Assembly (NCBI GenBank): GCA_949316235.1
Contig: OX438750.1
Location: 15,440,865 to 15,504,864, forward strand
Length of the DNA: 64,000 nt
From: Oegoconia quadripuncta
Lineage: Eukaryota; Arthropoda; Insecta; Lepidoptera; Autostichidae
Reading direction: 5' to 3'
Within the stretch, counting starts at the first letter, position 1. Each line of letters opens with the position of its first letter. The position numbers were made by a program, and so were the translations under genes. The notes beneath the pieces were generated by a model. That model was not told where the DNA came from and made no database searches. It worked only from the letters and a program-made list of their open reading frames with translations. Positions 1-10,691 of this stretch are shown here, piece by piece.

Positions 1-533
1 TACCATAAGCAGGCCTCCGTCACTCGCTCAAAGTCGCGCGATAATAACCTACCGGCTAGCCGTGCGTTCGAACACACAATTGAGCACAGGGGTGCCACAA
101 GCGCGCCGCGCGGCATGTACGTATCTACATTACTGCGTATTATTGGATCTTTATAAATTTTTAACTGAGTTCCAAAAAATCTCTTCTGGAAAGGAGGTTC
201 TCAATTCGGGTGTATTTTTTTTTGTGTGTATGTTACGCGATAGGTATCTCCGGCAATTATGAACCGATTTTAATGATTCTTTTTTTATGAGAAGGGTATA
301 GCTCAAGGGTGGTACCATCGGATCATAACCGACTACAAAAAAAAAGGAGGAAGTTTCGAAGTCGGTTGTTTTGCCAATTTTTTGGCGGGTGATTATTTCT
401 ACTACCTTGAGTAAAATTTCATACTCAAAATGACTCTCAGGTCGGTACGTAAGAAAAGAGCGTAGAGCGAGAAAAGCCCGCGTCCCCCACTGGCAGTAAA
501 ACCACAGATAATACCAGCCAGTTATTAGCGCCC
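1..533. other. Non-coding DNA with a dispersed-repeat fragment
   Basis: No convincing exon. The stretch from about 225 to 400 (TATCTCCGGCAATTATGAAC, then CGACTAC with an A-run and AAGTCGGTTGTTTTGCCAAT) reads like a dispersed insect repeat. The AAGTCGGTTGTTTTGCCA motif recurs at about 30637. The rest is unremarkable AT-rich sequence. The small open frame at 62-262 has no domain or codon signal. Confidence 0.5.
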
Positions 534-576
534 GCGCCGCGCCGGGCCGTCCCGGCAGACAGACCCGGCGCGGCGC
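534..576. other. Very GC-rich hairpin
   Basis: A perfect 13-bp stem, GCGCCGCGCCGGG at 534-546 and its complement at 564-576, encloses a 17-nt loop. It is the core of a CpG-dense patch (about 478-580) in otherwise AT-rich DNA. It could be a CpG-rich regulatory patch or a structured piece of a transposon. Nothing links it to a gene within the window. Confidence 0.6.
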
Positions 577-755
577 GCGCTGTCACAATGACATTGGCCA
601 CTCACTTTGCGCCGCGCAAAAACCTAGCGGCTAGTGACAAAACAATGAATCTCGAATTTTTCAGCGTCATTTTTTTTGTATACTGAATCGAACTAGTTTA
701 CTGGGGTAAGAAAAAGCCGTACGAAATATACTATTAAAATATACACAAGCGTTTT

Positions 756-781
756 AACAATGTCGAATTCACGACATTGTT
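756..781. repeat. Short perfect inverted repeat
   Basis: AACAATGTCG at 756-765 and its complement at 772-781 form a 10-bp stem around AATTCA. Role unknown; it could be chance. Confidence 0.4.
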
Positions 782-1479
782 GTGCGGTATCGTCGTTGTC
801 GTTTTTCACATTGCCAAAAGAGTGTAATGTAAGTGTTTATTTTTCGGTATATTTTTATAAAAAACTTTTCATCGAACTTAATGGGCCGGCCTGGGAGCAA
901 TTTGTATGATATATTAAAATCAATATAATTTAATTCTTTGTGGCCATGCTTCCCACATGATTATTTAATTAAACTTTTTGTCAGATTCCGAATTTTTGCC
1001 GTTATTAAATTTACAAATGCAAAGTTTAGGGAGGGTAAAAAACAAATTGACCATTTTGTAAAATTAAATCATTTATAAAACAATTTCGTGTTTTATTTCA
1101 TTGGACCAACCCTAACGTATTCTCGCATCGGCAAAACGTCATCGCGCGTTGTGCGCTTGGAAACGCTCCGTTGAGTCAAAGCCGTTAAGTTCATTTTTCC
1201 TCGCGTTCGCTTGACAGCTAGAAAGAATGCGTAGGTATTTATCGTTTTGCAGGGAAGTGATGTATCTGTTACTTTAGTAACTTATTGGTAATCTGTGCCA
1301 TAAGTTCCAAAGTAATTGGATAAACATATTTTATAACAATCCATAAAAGTAACATATGGTTACACTAGAGTATGTGTGTGCTACAGCCGTACAAATATCT
1401 TATAACAAATATAAACATACATTTCTTATACCGCCACTAATTTATCGCTACCTACGACATATAATATAATACTATACAA
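782..1479. other. AT-rich DNA, nothing recognised
   Basis: No long frame, repeat array or domain-coding sequence seen. It contains ordinary AT-rich sequence with scattered A and T runs. Confidence 0.5.
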
Positions 1480-1575
1480 TAATAACATGAGGTGTATCAG
1501 GATCGTGGCAAGTGGAAGTCTGTGGTATCTGCCTACCCCTACGGGAAATAGGCGTGACATTATGTATGTATAATA
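1480..1575 (-). repeat. Dispersed-repeat fragment
   Basis: Read on the minus strand this contains CATAATGTCACGCCTATTTC, then GTAGGGGTAGGCAGATACC and CACTTGCCACGATCCTGAT. I recall that phrase as a common moth and butterfly repeat; no second copy was seen here. The 102-residue minus-strand frame over 1426-1734 is an accident of this repeat plus AT-rich flank. Confidence 0.4.
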
Positions 1576-2309
1576 ATATAATACAGTAGCGGGAACAAAC
1601 ACAACGAGAGATGTACAAACCGAATCAAATTGAATTTTCCATTTAAACAAAGCCATGGAATTGGAGGAATAAAGAAGAAAAATCAACAATAAAGCAGCTA
1701 TTGTAAAGAATTTTATGTAAATTAAAATAATCAAAGAGGCTGGGTACTCAAACAGAACAATGAATTTGTTTTGAAATGCTTCAAATATAACTGCAGCTAT
1801 TCTGTGATGCTTAGCAAAATTACTAACGAAAAAATATAATAAATAGCCAATGTTGTCTTGGCCTGATGAAGTATGTAAAATTGAAATGAAATAAAAAAAA
1901 TAAAATGAAGTAAAATTGTGTGGTAATTTTTTTAATTAATTTTTGCTCGCGGTCTAAGTAAATAACATCCATTTCCCCACCCAGTAAATTAAGCCGTAGT
2001 TCAAATAAAAATTAGGCAATGAAAATTCAATCAAAATGTTTGTTTTTGAATAAAACTCTTGACAACTCTTGACAGATTAAATATTTTCTTTGTGGTTCCG
2101 TATCAATTAATTTTAGTTTCTAGGCGCATTTGGAATTCTGAAAGGAAAGAAAGGCAGCGTTAGGGTGATACACGGCTCGATCGACGTAGATCAGTGGGAG
2201 TTCAACGTTGATAATAGACCCCTCAGCGTCGACCATTACGTGCTTCACCAATTACCAATGGCTGATGAGCTATCGATCAGCAATTTTTCTTTTGATGTTT
2301 ATGATTGAC
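1576..2309. other. Intergenic DNA, nothing recognised
   Basis: AT-rich, no domain-coding sequence. The moderately complex part at 2140-2270 has no clear homology to anything else in the window. Confidence 0.4.
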
Positions 2310-2465
2310 TGGATTCACATTTGACCACAATCTCACGTGATGGAAAGTGACGATGTGGTCGAAGATGAAGCACGCACGATAAATGCCTATTCACTCTGCT
2401 CTTGAAGATCCCAAGGTTGTAGGATTCAGGAAAGACTGACGCCGGAAGGAAACATTTGATGAAGT
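2310..2465 (-). pseudogene. 3' end of a LINE reverse-transcriptase ORF, fragment
   Basis: On the minus strand the sequence reads as the C-terminal tail of a LINE ORF2: residues like LPASVF, then SYNLGIFKSRVNRHL, running into a histidine- and arginine-rich end. A related tail is at 39890-40078 on the plus strand (LPAAVFVNP, then GIFKSRVN after a frameshift). Only the last 50 or so codons remain, with no A-tail. Confidence 0.6.
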
Positions 2466-2862
2466 ATCGATCGAGCATTGATCAAGCGACATTGTGGATG
2501 TATCTACATACATGTGGTAGTAGCTACTACTTCTGTTATACTTATAAGAGTTCAATAACTTTGCAGCCGGGACTCTCCAAAAGTTGAAAGAAATAAAAAT
2601 AAACTCATGCTAAGATGGAGGCCTTTTTCGCACCACTTTGCGACAACGAAGAAAATACGTCTAAGGAATCGAAGTCTGGTTACCTATTTTATTTTGTATG
2701 TTTTTGATTTACCTCGGAATTCTTTGGGTGTGTTAAAATTATTTGAAATATTAATTTAAGTTGTATCATGTTAGTTTGTGTGTCCTTTATTGGGTCAAAT
2801 AAATATTATCTATTCTATTCTAAATATCTTAACTGTTGCACCCCAATACATACATGACATTA
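2466..2862. other. Intergenic DNA with a 3'-tail-like stretch
   Basis: At 2760-2820 the sequence TTTATTGGGTCAAATAAATA followed by a TCTATTCTATTCT run resembles a polyadenylated repeat tail. Nothing else is recognised. Confidence 0.4.
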
Positions 2863-3083
2863 CTATAGCTTTCCCCCGCGGTGTCGCCTGCGTAGAATAA
2901 CTTTATCGCAGAAATTCGTTTATCCCGCGGGAACTACTCACTTTATAGCGATTAAAAATATCCTATGTCTTAAGCCAGGGTATATTCTACCTATGTACCA
3001 AATTTCATCCAAATCCGTTTATCCGTTTAGCCGTGATTGAGCAACAAACATCCAAACTTTCCCATTTATAATAATAGTTAATA
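2863..3083 (-). mobile_element. Non-autonomous Helitron, diverged, antisense
   Basis: This is a second copy of the element at 63289-63511. Shared blocks include AACTTTATCGCAGAAATTCG, TTTATCCCGCGGGAACTACT, CCGTTTAGCCGTGATTGAGC and CATCCAAACTTTCCCATTTA. The minus-strand 3' end is worn to AAAGCTATAGT, where the better copy has AAAGCTAGT. It lies directly upstream of the large LINE. Confidence 0.6.
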
Positions 3084-3237
3084 TATTTATTTAAAAACAG
3101 TAACAAGTTGTAGTGGTAGAGCCACGCTGTAATCTTTTAGCTTGCAGCATGAATGGGCCGGCTCGACCGGGGAAGTACCACCCTCTCGCAGAAGACCGAC
3201 GTCTGAGTAGTGGCATTTTGCCTTTGCGCTTCGTCCG

Positions 3238-4878
3238 GTGAGCGAGGGCGCCGGAGGCCCAATCTCCCAGTCTCACTCCAGAATGGTAGCGGTATTTAAA
3301 GAGTTAGTACCCCAGGAGGGTACCAGCACTATCAGTGCTGGAGAATCCCTCCCTGAGCATCGCTCAGGCTGCCCTACGTATTCTGGGGTGGGCAAAAATC
3401 CGCTCGTACCTGCCTGCGGCAAGAGCAGAAACCAAACGGCACCCCCTCCTGCGCTCCGTGTGCACTTTTGCAATATCAGGGGGATCCACTCGAACCTGAA
3501 CTCCGTCCACCATCACCTCGAGGCGGAAAAGCCGGCCTTGCTCTTTTTGACGGAGACTCAGATATCGCCACCTGCCGACACGTCATACTTGAATTACCCC
3601 GGGTACAAAATCGAACATAGATTTGTGCCCCGCGCAGGTGTATGCGTGTACGTCAGGGGCGATGTCTGCGTCCGCCGTCTGGGCAACCTTGAAGGTAGGG
3701 ATCTGTCTATCATCTGGCTGTGCGTAAACTGTGACGACCATCCCCGTGTTTACGCGTGCCTATACAGATCCCACAGCGGTGACTCCGAAACCGACCGACT
3801 CCTTGAGCACCTCGAAGCGGCAACTGATTCCGTACTACGAGAGATCCCATCCGCTGTGATTGTACTTCTGGGCGATTTCAACGCCCATCACTCTGAATGG
3901 CTCGGGTCACAAAAAACTGACCACGCGGGTAGATCTCTCCATAACTTTGCTTTGGCCTATGGTCTAACACAGGTGGTCCCTTCGCATACGCGAATTCCAG
4001 ATGTGGAAGACCATACACCTTCACTGTTGGATCTCCTGCTGACCTCAAATCCGAGCGGCTATCAGGTCACTGTCGATGCCCCACTGGGCTCCTCTGACCA
4101 TTGTCTAATTCGGAGCGTAGTGCCACTCACGCGCCACATACCGTCCCGTACCACGGGCTGCCGTCGTGTTTGGCACTATAGGTCAGCAGATTGGGATGGG
4201 ATGCGGATGTTCTTTTCATCCTACCCATGGGGGCAGGTTTGCTTCTCGCTAGTGGATTCCAACGCCATTGCCGATTCTGTCGCCGACGTGGTGCTCCAGG
4301 GAATGGAACTTTTTGTTCCAAGTTCTGTGGTACCCGTTGGTGGAAAGTCCCAGCCCTGGTTTGCTTTACCCTGCAAATTGGCGTCACGTCGAAAGCAGGA
4401 GAAATTCCAAGCCTGGGCCATTGCAATGGCAGCTAAAGATCCTAAAGCGAAAGAACTTAAAAAAGAGTATAACTTTGCCTCCAGATCCCTCAAAAGAGTT
4501 GTGGCCAAAGCTAAGTCAGAGCACATCGGCAGAATTGGTGAAAGGCTGGCCCGTCTACCTTCGGGGACACGTGCATTTTGGTCTCTTGCCAAAGCTGTCC
4601 AGGGGAATTTCTGTGTGCCTTCTTTTCCACCACTGCGCAGGGAGGGTGACGTACTGGCCCATGACGCAAAGGAGAAAGCTGAGCTTTTGGGATCTCTTTT
4701 TGCGTCCAACTCGACTTTGGATGATGGGGAGAAGCCACCTCCAACCATTCCACAATGTGGAAGTTCTATGCTGGAAGTCCAGTTCACTCAAAAATCTGTG
4801 CGTAAAGCACTTTTCTCCCTTGATATTCATAAGTCTTGTGGGCCTGACGGTATCCCTCCCATTGTGCTGAAAAATTGA
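3238..4878 (+). pseudogene. LINE ORF2, endonuclease half
   Basis: Numbering from 3238, the apurinic/apyrimidinic endonuclease fold of LINEs is clear: the start around FCNIRG (residues 77-82), catalytic Glu in FLTETQI (Glu 106), GDFNAHH (212-218) and SSDHCL (285-290). This enzyme nicks target DNA to prime reverse transcription. The frame opens at a GTG; the first ATG is at 3283. The frame runs past the linker into the first reverse-transcriptase motif (SCGPDGIPPIVLKN, ending 4875) and then hits TGA at 4876-4878. The homologous sequence continues from 4880 in another frame, so a small deletion at about 4876 is inferred. Confidence 0.88.
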
Positions 4879-4879
4879 G

Positions 4880-6358
4880 TTGGCTCCGGTATTGGCGCGT
4901 TTGTTCCGACACTCGTACTCCACAGGCGTAGTACCAAACTCCTGGAAGACGGCCTTAGTGCACCCGATCCCTAAAAAAGGCGACAGCTCAGATCCAGGAA
5001 ACTACAGACCTATAGCCATTACGTCCCTGCTCTCCAAAATAATGGAAAGCATTATAAACCGCCAGCTCTTGCAGTACTTGGATGAGCACCAGCTGCTCAA
5101 TGATCGTCAGTACGGATTCCGTAGGGGTCGATCAGCTGGTGATCTTCTTGTCTACTTGACGCATAGATGGGCGGAGGCGGTAGAGAGCAAGGGCGAGGTG
5201 TTGGCTGTCAGTTTGGACATAGCGAAAGCCTTTGATCGGGTATGGCACAAAGCGCTTCTTTCGAAGCTTCCTTCCTTTGGGCTGCCCGAGAATTTTTGCA
5301 AATGGGTTGCCAGCTTTCTCACGGAACGTAGCATTAAAGTCGTTGTCGACGGTTCTTGCTCTGAGTTAAAACCCGTGAACGCTGGAGTCCCGCAAGGCTG
5401 CGTACTATCCCCCACCCTGTTTCTTCTGCATATCAATGACATGTTACAAACCTGTGACTTCCATTGTTATGCGGATGACAGTACGGGTGATGCCTTATAT
5501 GCCGGCCGTGCTAATCTTTCTGGGGCGCACGTTGATGAGTGTCGGGACAAGCTTGTGTCTGAAATCGAGACTTCACTAGACCAAGTCTCTAATTGGGGCA
5601 TTCTCAACCTAGTTAAGTTTAACCCTAAAAAGACACAAGTTTGCGCATTCACCGCAAAGAAGATTCCATTTCCCCTGTCTCTTCAATTTCAGAGCACTCC
5701 CCTTGACGTTAAGCTGAGTATTGGGATTCTCGGAGTGAACATCTCCAGTAGCGTTCAATTCCGCGGTCATCTGGAGGATAAGGCCAAGTTGGCCTCCAAA
5801 AAGTTAGGTGTCCTCAGTAGAGCGGCTCGTTACTTCACACCGGCTCACCGCCTCCAACTTTATAAGGCGCAAGTTCGGCCGCACGTGGAGTATTGTTCTC
5901 ACCTATGGGCTGGGGCACCTCAGTACCAGCTTCTTCCTTTTGACCGCGTTCAACGTCGCGCAGTCCGAATTGTCGGCCAAGAGAGTCTCACCGAGCGACT
6001 GGATCCCCTGGCGTTGCGAAGAGACGTCGCGTCCCTCTGCATTCTCTATCGCATATTTCATGGGGAGTGTTCTGAAGAACTGTTCGAGCTAATACCCGCT
6101 GCTCAATTTAACCGATACACTTCTCGGAGAAAATGAAATTTCCATCCACATCACCTGGATGAGTGGAAGTCTACCACTGTACGTTTCTCAAGAAATTTCT
6201 TGCCACGTACGACCACCCTGTGGAACGGACTTCCGGCAGCGGTATTCCCGAACGAGTACGACATTGGAACCTTCAAGAAGCGAGCCTACACCTTCCTCAA
6301 AGGCCGGCAACGCATCTGTGACCCTTTTGGTGTTGCGGGTGTCCATGGGCGGCGGTGA
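4880..6358 (+). pseudogene. LINE ORF2, reverse-transcriptase half
   Basis: Numbering from 4880, the reverse transcriptase shows PNSWKTALVHPIPKKG (19-34), YRPIAITS (42-49), QYGFRRGRSAGDLL (77-90), SLDIAKAFDRVW (111-122), GVPQGCVLSP (169-178) and the catalytic YADD (197-200). It makes cDNA from the element's RNA. The open frame stops at TGA 6134-6136. The same frame then continues as recognisable LINE tail ([35 protein letters not shown]) to the true-looking stop at 6356-6358, so 6134 is a premature nonsense codon. Other open frames across 4127-5650 are shadows of this gene. Confidence 0.9.
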
Positions 6359-6469
6359 TTACTTACCATCAGGTGACCCGCATGCTCGTTTGCCGATCTC
6401 TCATATAAAAAAAAAAAAAAAAAAAAAAAACAAATAAAGAGATGGAATTTAAATATAAACTAGAACAAA

Positions 6470-7105
6470 TGTAAAAAATTGGGGCCGCGAGGCAAGGTAC
6501 CCAAAACACCGCCAGCGTTTCCTCGTTGTTTGCAGATACTTAAGCGTTGGGCGAGGAAACAACCAGCTCTCGGGTCACCAGTGACATCGACTAAGCGCTT
6601 TGAAATATCAAAGAAAAATTTGAGAGCGCCCGGCCCCCAAGGACCTAAAGTTTCGACTCCGAAAGCTAGGAAAATGTATTCGGAACTGATGTCTCTATAT
6701 TTGTTAATTTTGATGTTTTCCGCCGTCTCGGCGGCTGCACCTGGCCTCCTTGAGGTTCCTTGGAGGTGAGACGGGGCGAGAGTGTCAACACAAGTGGCAT
6801 CCCACACTAAGGCCCGACCCATACTCCAAGGAATTAAGGTCATTCCGTCCGGTCTCTTGCCGTCGTCCCGTAAAATACCATTCGCTTCAAGAACAGCAGG
6901 TACGTTGACGGAGGCAAGAGAACGGCGGATAATGTCGTCTATGGCCGCGTGACGGGAAAAACGTTCGGCACTCTTTTGGCAGGATAGTCCGTGAAGGCCC
7001 AAAGAGTCGACGTCACTACCGCAAACGCACCTGTGAGGAGAACAGATCCCAACACCAAGACGAAGGCCGATTGCAATGCGCAAGGTATTTGGCTCGAGAT
7101 AGGTA
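6470..7105 (-). pseudogene. Restriction-like endonuclease (RLE) C-terminus of another LINE class
   Basis: The minus-strand frame (start near 7100, stop near 6460) carries a zinc-knuckle CVCG-x-LHGLSC, then RFSRHAAIDDIIRRSL, then GKRPDGMTL and LVWDATCVD. A C-C-H-C knuckle, an R-H pair, and P-D followed about a dozen residues later by D is the signature of the RLE at the C-terminus of R2-type non-LTR elements. It then continues to a clean stop (VLGTLPRGPNFLHLF). The reverse transcriptase is absent, so this is a 5'-truncated insertion. It lies about 40 bp from the A-tail of the LINE at 3091-6430, in the opposite direction. A second, more diverged piece is at 24345-24560. Confidence 0.72.
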
Positions 7106-7616
7106 CCTGTACTTGTAATAATAGTTAGATTAGTTAGACAATATATGTGCTCAAAAATATATGCCAATAACATTCTGATATTCATAATTTGAATACTAGA
7201 AGAATAAAATTGTTTATTCCACAATTTAGACTCTGCAAGGTAACACCTATTTTGTGTACGTTTTTACAATGAAATACCAGAACATGTATTGAGTTTAACA
7301 GAGAGACACAACTGTGTAAAAAGCTTTCAGGATAAACGAGATGCGCGATAAGCAGGTCTGGTGTTAGCTGAATTCCTAGTCGAGTTAAATACGCTTACGT
7401 TAATTGCTTTTGTTTTGTAATATGTAATACAATTAAGTTGTAAAGATTTTAAAAGATTTCTTGTCGCTTCCTTCGCTAACCATATAAAGTAGTTTAAAAA
7501 ACAAATTGACTTGCAATAAAGTGTCCTCATGAAATATTTTTAATTTGAAATAATTAATTTATTTTCACTACCTCCACTGTTGTGTACGTATGTGTAATTT
7601 AGGAATTTAATTTAAT
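7106..7616. other. AT-rich DNA, nothing recognised
   Basis: No repeat family with another copy in the window and no coding signal was seen. Confidence 0.45.
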
Positions 7617-7832
7617 TTCTTATGTGCATTTATTCGACTGCTCTTAAACGGTAAAGGAAACCATTCTGGGGAAATCTGCATGCCTGAGAAATAAAAATTC
7701 AAAGGCATGTGAAGTCCCTAACCTGCACTGGGCCAGCGTGGTGGACTACGATCCTTACTTCCTCATATATACGAGGGAAGGTCTATATCCCTGCAGTGGG
7801 ATGTTTACGGGCTGATGATGATGATGACTTCC
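7617..7832 (+). mobile_element. SINE-D, 3' part
   Basis: The copy begins in the body (GTGCATTTATTCGACTGCTC) and includes AGGCATGTGAAGTCCCTAAC, GGCCAGCGTGGTGGACTACG and the tail TGCAGTGGGATGTTTACGGG followed by (GATGAT)n. The tRNA-like head is missing. The short open frame at 7709-7897 lies within it and is not a gene. Confidence 0.65.
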
Positions 7833-8036
7833 ACTATTATCACACAGTTTACACCTGCCACAACGTTTTACTGGGTACTGGGACACGACACAGTTAGATA
7901 CTAATGTAGGAACGAGCGAAATTCGACAATTTCCAAATTACCACTCAATCCCCTACATGTGCATTCGAAATTCTTTGATTTTTGAGTTTTGTGTCATAGT
8001 AATTCTAGTCGACTAATCGTTATTTCCGTTCAGCTT

Positions 8037-8718
8037 TGATCGATCGCCTTTATAAGGGGTATGTAATGTTTAATATAATAACAAAAAGTCTAATTATCAG
8101 ATTGTATAATTTCATTTGAAATAATTTTGCTTAGTATAATGTTCAATGATATAACGTTCTGATTATATAATTTCATAAGATATAATTTCACTTGATATAA
8201 AACTCGTTTAACATAATATTTATTTTCTACAATGTTCATTTGATATAATGAACAATAGGTCTGTGTAGTCATAAAAAAACAACTAACACCCGAATTCGAA
8301 CCTAACCGCTCCTCTAGTTTTTTGCTCGATTCTCGCAGCTCGCTTCGCTCGCTGCCCGCTCCCCTTCGCATGTGTTACTCGTTTATTGTTGTATGAATTT
8401 GATGAAAAGACCATTTGTGAGATGAAAATTATGTATAGTGAACATGATCACAAACGATAATTATATACTGTAAGCATTATGATTAGCGGTAGTTATATGA
8501 AATGAACGTCATTACAAATTATAATTATATTTAATAATTATTATGCCAAGTGTTGTTATAGCAAATGCTTTTTGTTTCGTATACATTATACAAAATGAAA
8601 TTATAGTAAACATATTTATGCCTTTTAAAAATTATCTGAAATGAGTGTTATGTCTAATGAAATTATATTTTTTGTTATTATATCAAACATTACACACCCC
8701 TACAAAAGACGCGATCTA
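8037..8718. mobile_element. Fold-back element (about 680 bp) built from ATATAATTTCAT phrases
   Basis: The outer ends are inverted: GGGGTATGTAATGTTTAATA at 8056 and the complement of GGGGTGTGTAATGTTTGATA ending near 8700, each followed inward by TAATAACAAAAA. The similarity seems to extend outward through GATCG-rich sequence. Inside, both arms repeat variants of GATATAATTTCAT in opposite orientations. The centre (8310-8370) is a GC-richer island with short palindromes (CGCAGCTCGCTTCGCTCGCTG). It is probably non-autonomous; no coding sequence was seen. Confidence 0.6.
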
Positions 8719-9059
8719 CGTTGATTGTATCATCGATGTCACGTAGATTGTACGTCGTAATAACACCCAAAATAAAGGAAATAAAAACGGAAAATCATGA
8801 ATACCTATAACATCGTCCGGAATATTCTTACGTAAGTTTTTTTATGAAGTACCAAAACCGTTTTCCATAAATCGTTAGACGACCCATTGAAATCGCAAAC
8901 AGAGCCTGTAAATTGCTATACAAATGAGGTATTAATAATCTAGACCGGCTTCGTATACTTCGCAATTGTTAATTGAATAAGAATAAATAGCAATTTCAGT
9001 ATTTAAAAACCGAAAACCCGACAGCATATTTTGTATTTTGCGGACGCCATGTTATTTTA
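8719..9059. other. Intergenic DNA, nothing recognised
   Basis: AT-rich, with no second copy noticed in the window. Confidence 0.4.
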
Positions 9060-9410
9060 TTAAAATGATTTATTCCGTCCAGTGGCGCTCTCATTGCATA
9101 AATTAAGATTTCTTTTTAAATACAGAATAAATCAAAAAGTCGCTCTGACTTGCACCCGAAAAGCCTAAAAGCTGATTATAGTAAAGGGTTATTTTCCAGA
9201 ATTGACGATTATAAAAAAAAGTGGCCGTATTTATCAATAATTTGAAATTTTCCAAAATAACTGTCATTAAAACTATTTAGGTATTATTTATAAATAGCTT
9301 TTTGGCTTCTCGAGTGCAGGTCAGAGCGATTTATTTTATTTATTATGTATTTAAAAAGAAATCTGAATTCATACAATCAGGGCGCCACTGGTCGGATAAA
9401 CCCTCTTAAC
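9060..9410. mobile_element. FB-1 fold-back MITE, intact copy
   Basis: Arms of about 110 bp face each other. The left arm holds CCAGTGGCGCTCTCATTG, TTAAGATTTCTTTTTAAATA and CTCTGACTTGCACCCGAAAA; the right arm holds the complements in reverse order, ending CGCCACTGGTCGGATAAACC. The centre is AT-rich. Related copies are at 16219-16995 and 56100-56770. No transposase is present. Confidence 0.7.
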
Positions 9411-9414
9411 ATTT

Positions 9415-9466
9415 GACGACCTGGTGTAGTGGATAGTGACCCGTCGACGAAACCAACGGTACTATA
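9415..9466 (+). mobile_element. SINE-C head fragment
   Basis: CGACCTGGTGTAGTGGATAG, then TGACCCGTCGACGAAACCAA, matches the 5' head of the SINE-C copy at 58947. Only the A-box part of the tRNA-like promoter remains. It directly abuts FB-1. Confidence 0.6.
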
Positions 9467-9519
9467 TTTTTTTTATTATTATTTTAGCTTTGTATTGCGG
9501 CTGTTAGAAAAAAGGTAGC

Positions 9520-9606
9520 GAATGCCCAACACTTTCCACCTTGGACCTTATCTTCACTTAACATCAGGTGTGATTGAGGTTAATTGCTAACCGGTAGTTA
9601 ATAAAA
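9520..9606 (+). mobile_element. SINE-A 3' fragment
   Basis: CACTTTCCACCTTGGACCTT and CTTCACTTAACATCAGGTGT, then GATTGAGGTTAATTGCTAAC, match the last 90 bp of SINE-A, with a short A-rich tail. It is 5'-truncated. Confidence 0.65.
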
Positions 9607-9874
9607 AAATTAATAAAAAAAAATGTTTTAGGAATGTTATTTGTATATATATGAGTTGTATCACGTGTTTATATCAAAAACTAATTAAAAGCCATAATAT
9701 ATTATATAGGCTTGTGTGAATGCTCTGGTCAGAAACACCATCCTGACTATTATCTTTTTGATGCTGTCTGCATGAGGGAATCTCCGATTCTTGTAAATTT
9801 TTGATTAATTTATAGCTCACCAAAATTTATAGAAACAAAGGTTTATTTGTCGTGATAAATTTACAATCAAGTAT

Positions 9875-9914
9875 TTGTCTTTGGAAATAGTTACAAAACT
9901 ATTTCCAAAGACAA
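9875..9914. repeat. Perfect snapback hairpin
   Basis: An 18-bp perfect stem (TTGTCTTTGGAAATAGTT and its complement) is separated by only ACAA. It is one of several such hairpins with tiny spacers in the window. No larger element surrounds it. Confidence 0.8.
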
Positions 9915-10228
9915 TTTTCAGCTCAATGATTTCTATTAAGAGCATGGCGAACCGAAACTCATGTTAGCAACGCAATACCGAAATCATTTTGTCATTAAAA
10001 TATTTACTTGTTATAGTAAATTGTTGGAATGCTAAATCTTAACTAGGCTATTTATTAAAATTTTGTAAAACTGTAGGATTTTCAATAAAAAAAATAAAAT
10101 TGTCAGTGTCAGATCATCAGAACGATGGCACAATTACAAAAGTCGATTAAAATTTTGCTCGAATGATAATTGATTTCGTTTCGGCACCTATCTTCATGAG
10201 GTAAATTACTTGGTGAAAATGTCCGATA

Positions 10229-10691
10229 TACGAGTAATTTGAATTCGTGAAATTCCCATTAACTGGTACGTCAATTTTGATCACGAACAACTTTCCCTAA
10301 GGACCCATAGTCGAAATCGATCAAAAAATCAAATTTAAATTTTGTTTTTAGCATTGTATTCCGGCTGTTACAGACAGATACAATTAAATCAATCTGAAAC
10401 CACCTTTGTCTAACGAACGAAATTTTCGACGAACGAACGAAAGTCCGACAATTTTCGGCTGAATTCGGCTATGGTTCCTAGTGGACAGTTATTCCTAATC
10501 AGGACTAGAGTCAACAGTTTAAAATTTTTGTACTACTATACTAAAGGTAGTTTTTGAATGGTTTACTTTGTATGGGTAATCGAAATTTTTTTGATCGAAT
10601 TCGACTATAATTCCTCGGGGAATGTTGTTCGTAATCAAGAGTGGTGTCACCAGTTACTGTTAATTACACGAATTTAAATTCACCCTGTTTT
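10229..10691. mobile_element. MITE-1 copy, 5' end worn
   Basis: The left end (TTTGAATTCGTGAAATTCCC) and the right end (GTTAATTACACGAATTTAAA, then TTCACCCTG) are inverted relative to each other. Internal landmarks shared with the other copies are TCTGAAACCACCTTTGT, ACAATTTTCGGCTGAATTCG and GAATTCGACTATAATTCC. The outermost CAGGGTG is lost on the left. Confidence 0.65.

Larger units (their letters stand above)
3091..6430 (+). mobile_element. Near-full-length non-LTR retrotransposon, Jockey/CR1 type, inactive
   Basis: The copy carries, in order, a GC-rich leader (about 3091-3282), an apurinic-type endonuclease (3300-4120), a linker, a reverse transcriptase (about 4830-5700), a C-terminal tail to 6358, a short 3' UTR ending TGACCCGCATGCTCGTTTGCC-like sequence, and an A-tail at about 6407-6430. 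The layout matches the Jockey/CR1 group of LINEs; the exact clade is uncertain. No ORF1 precedes it, so either the 5' end is truncated or ORF1 is missing. It is disabled by a frame break at about 4877 and an in-frame stop at 6134. A 5'-truncated antisense relative lies at 21217-21372. Confidence 0.88.

Noticed and set aside
1426..1734. 102-residue minus-strand hydrophobic frame
   Set aside because: It translates an AT-rich flank plus a dispersed repeat; the membrane-like look comes from T-rich codons.
4127..4923. Several open frames of 80-200 residues on both strands
   Set aside because: They lie in other frames over the LINE ORF2, whose endonuclease and reverse-transcriptase motifs are clear.
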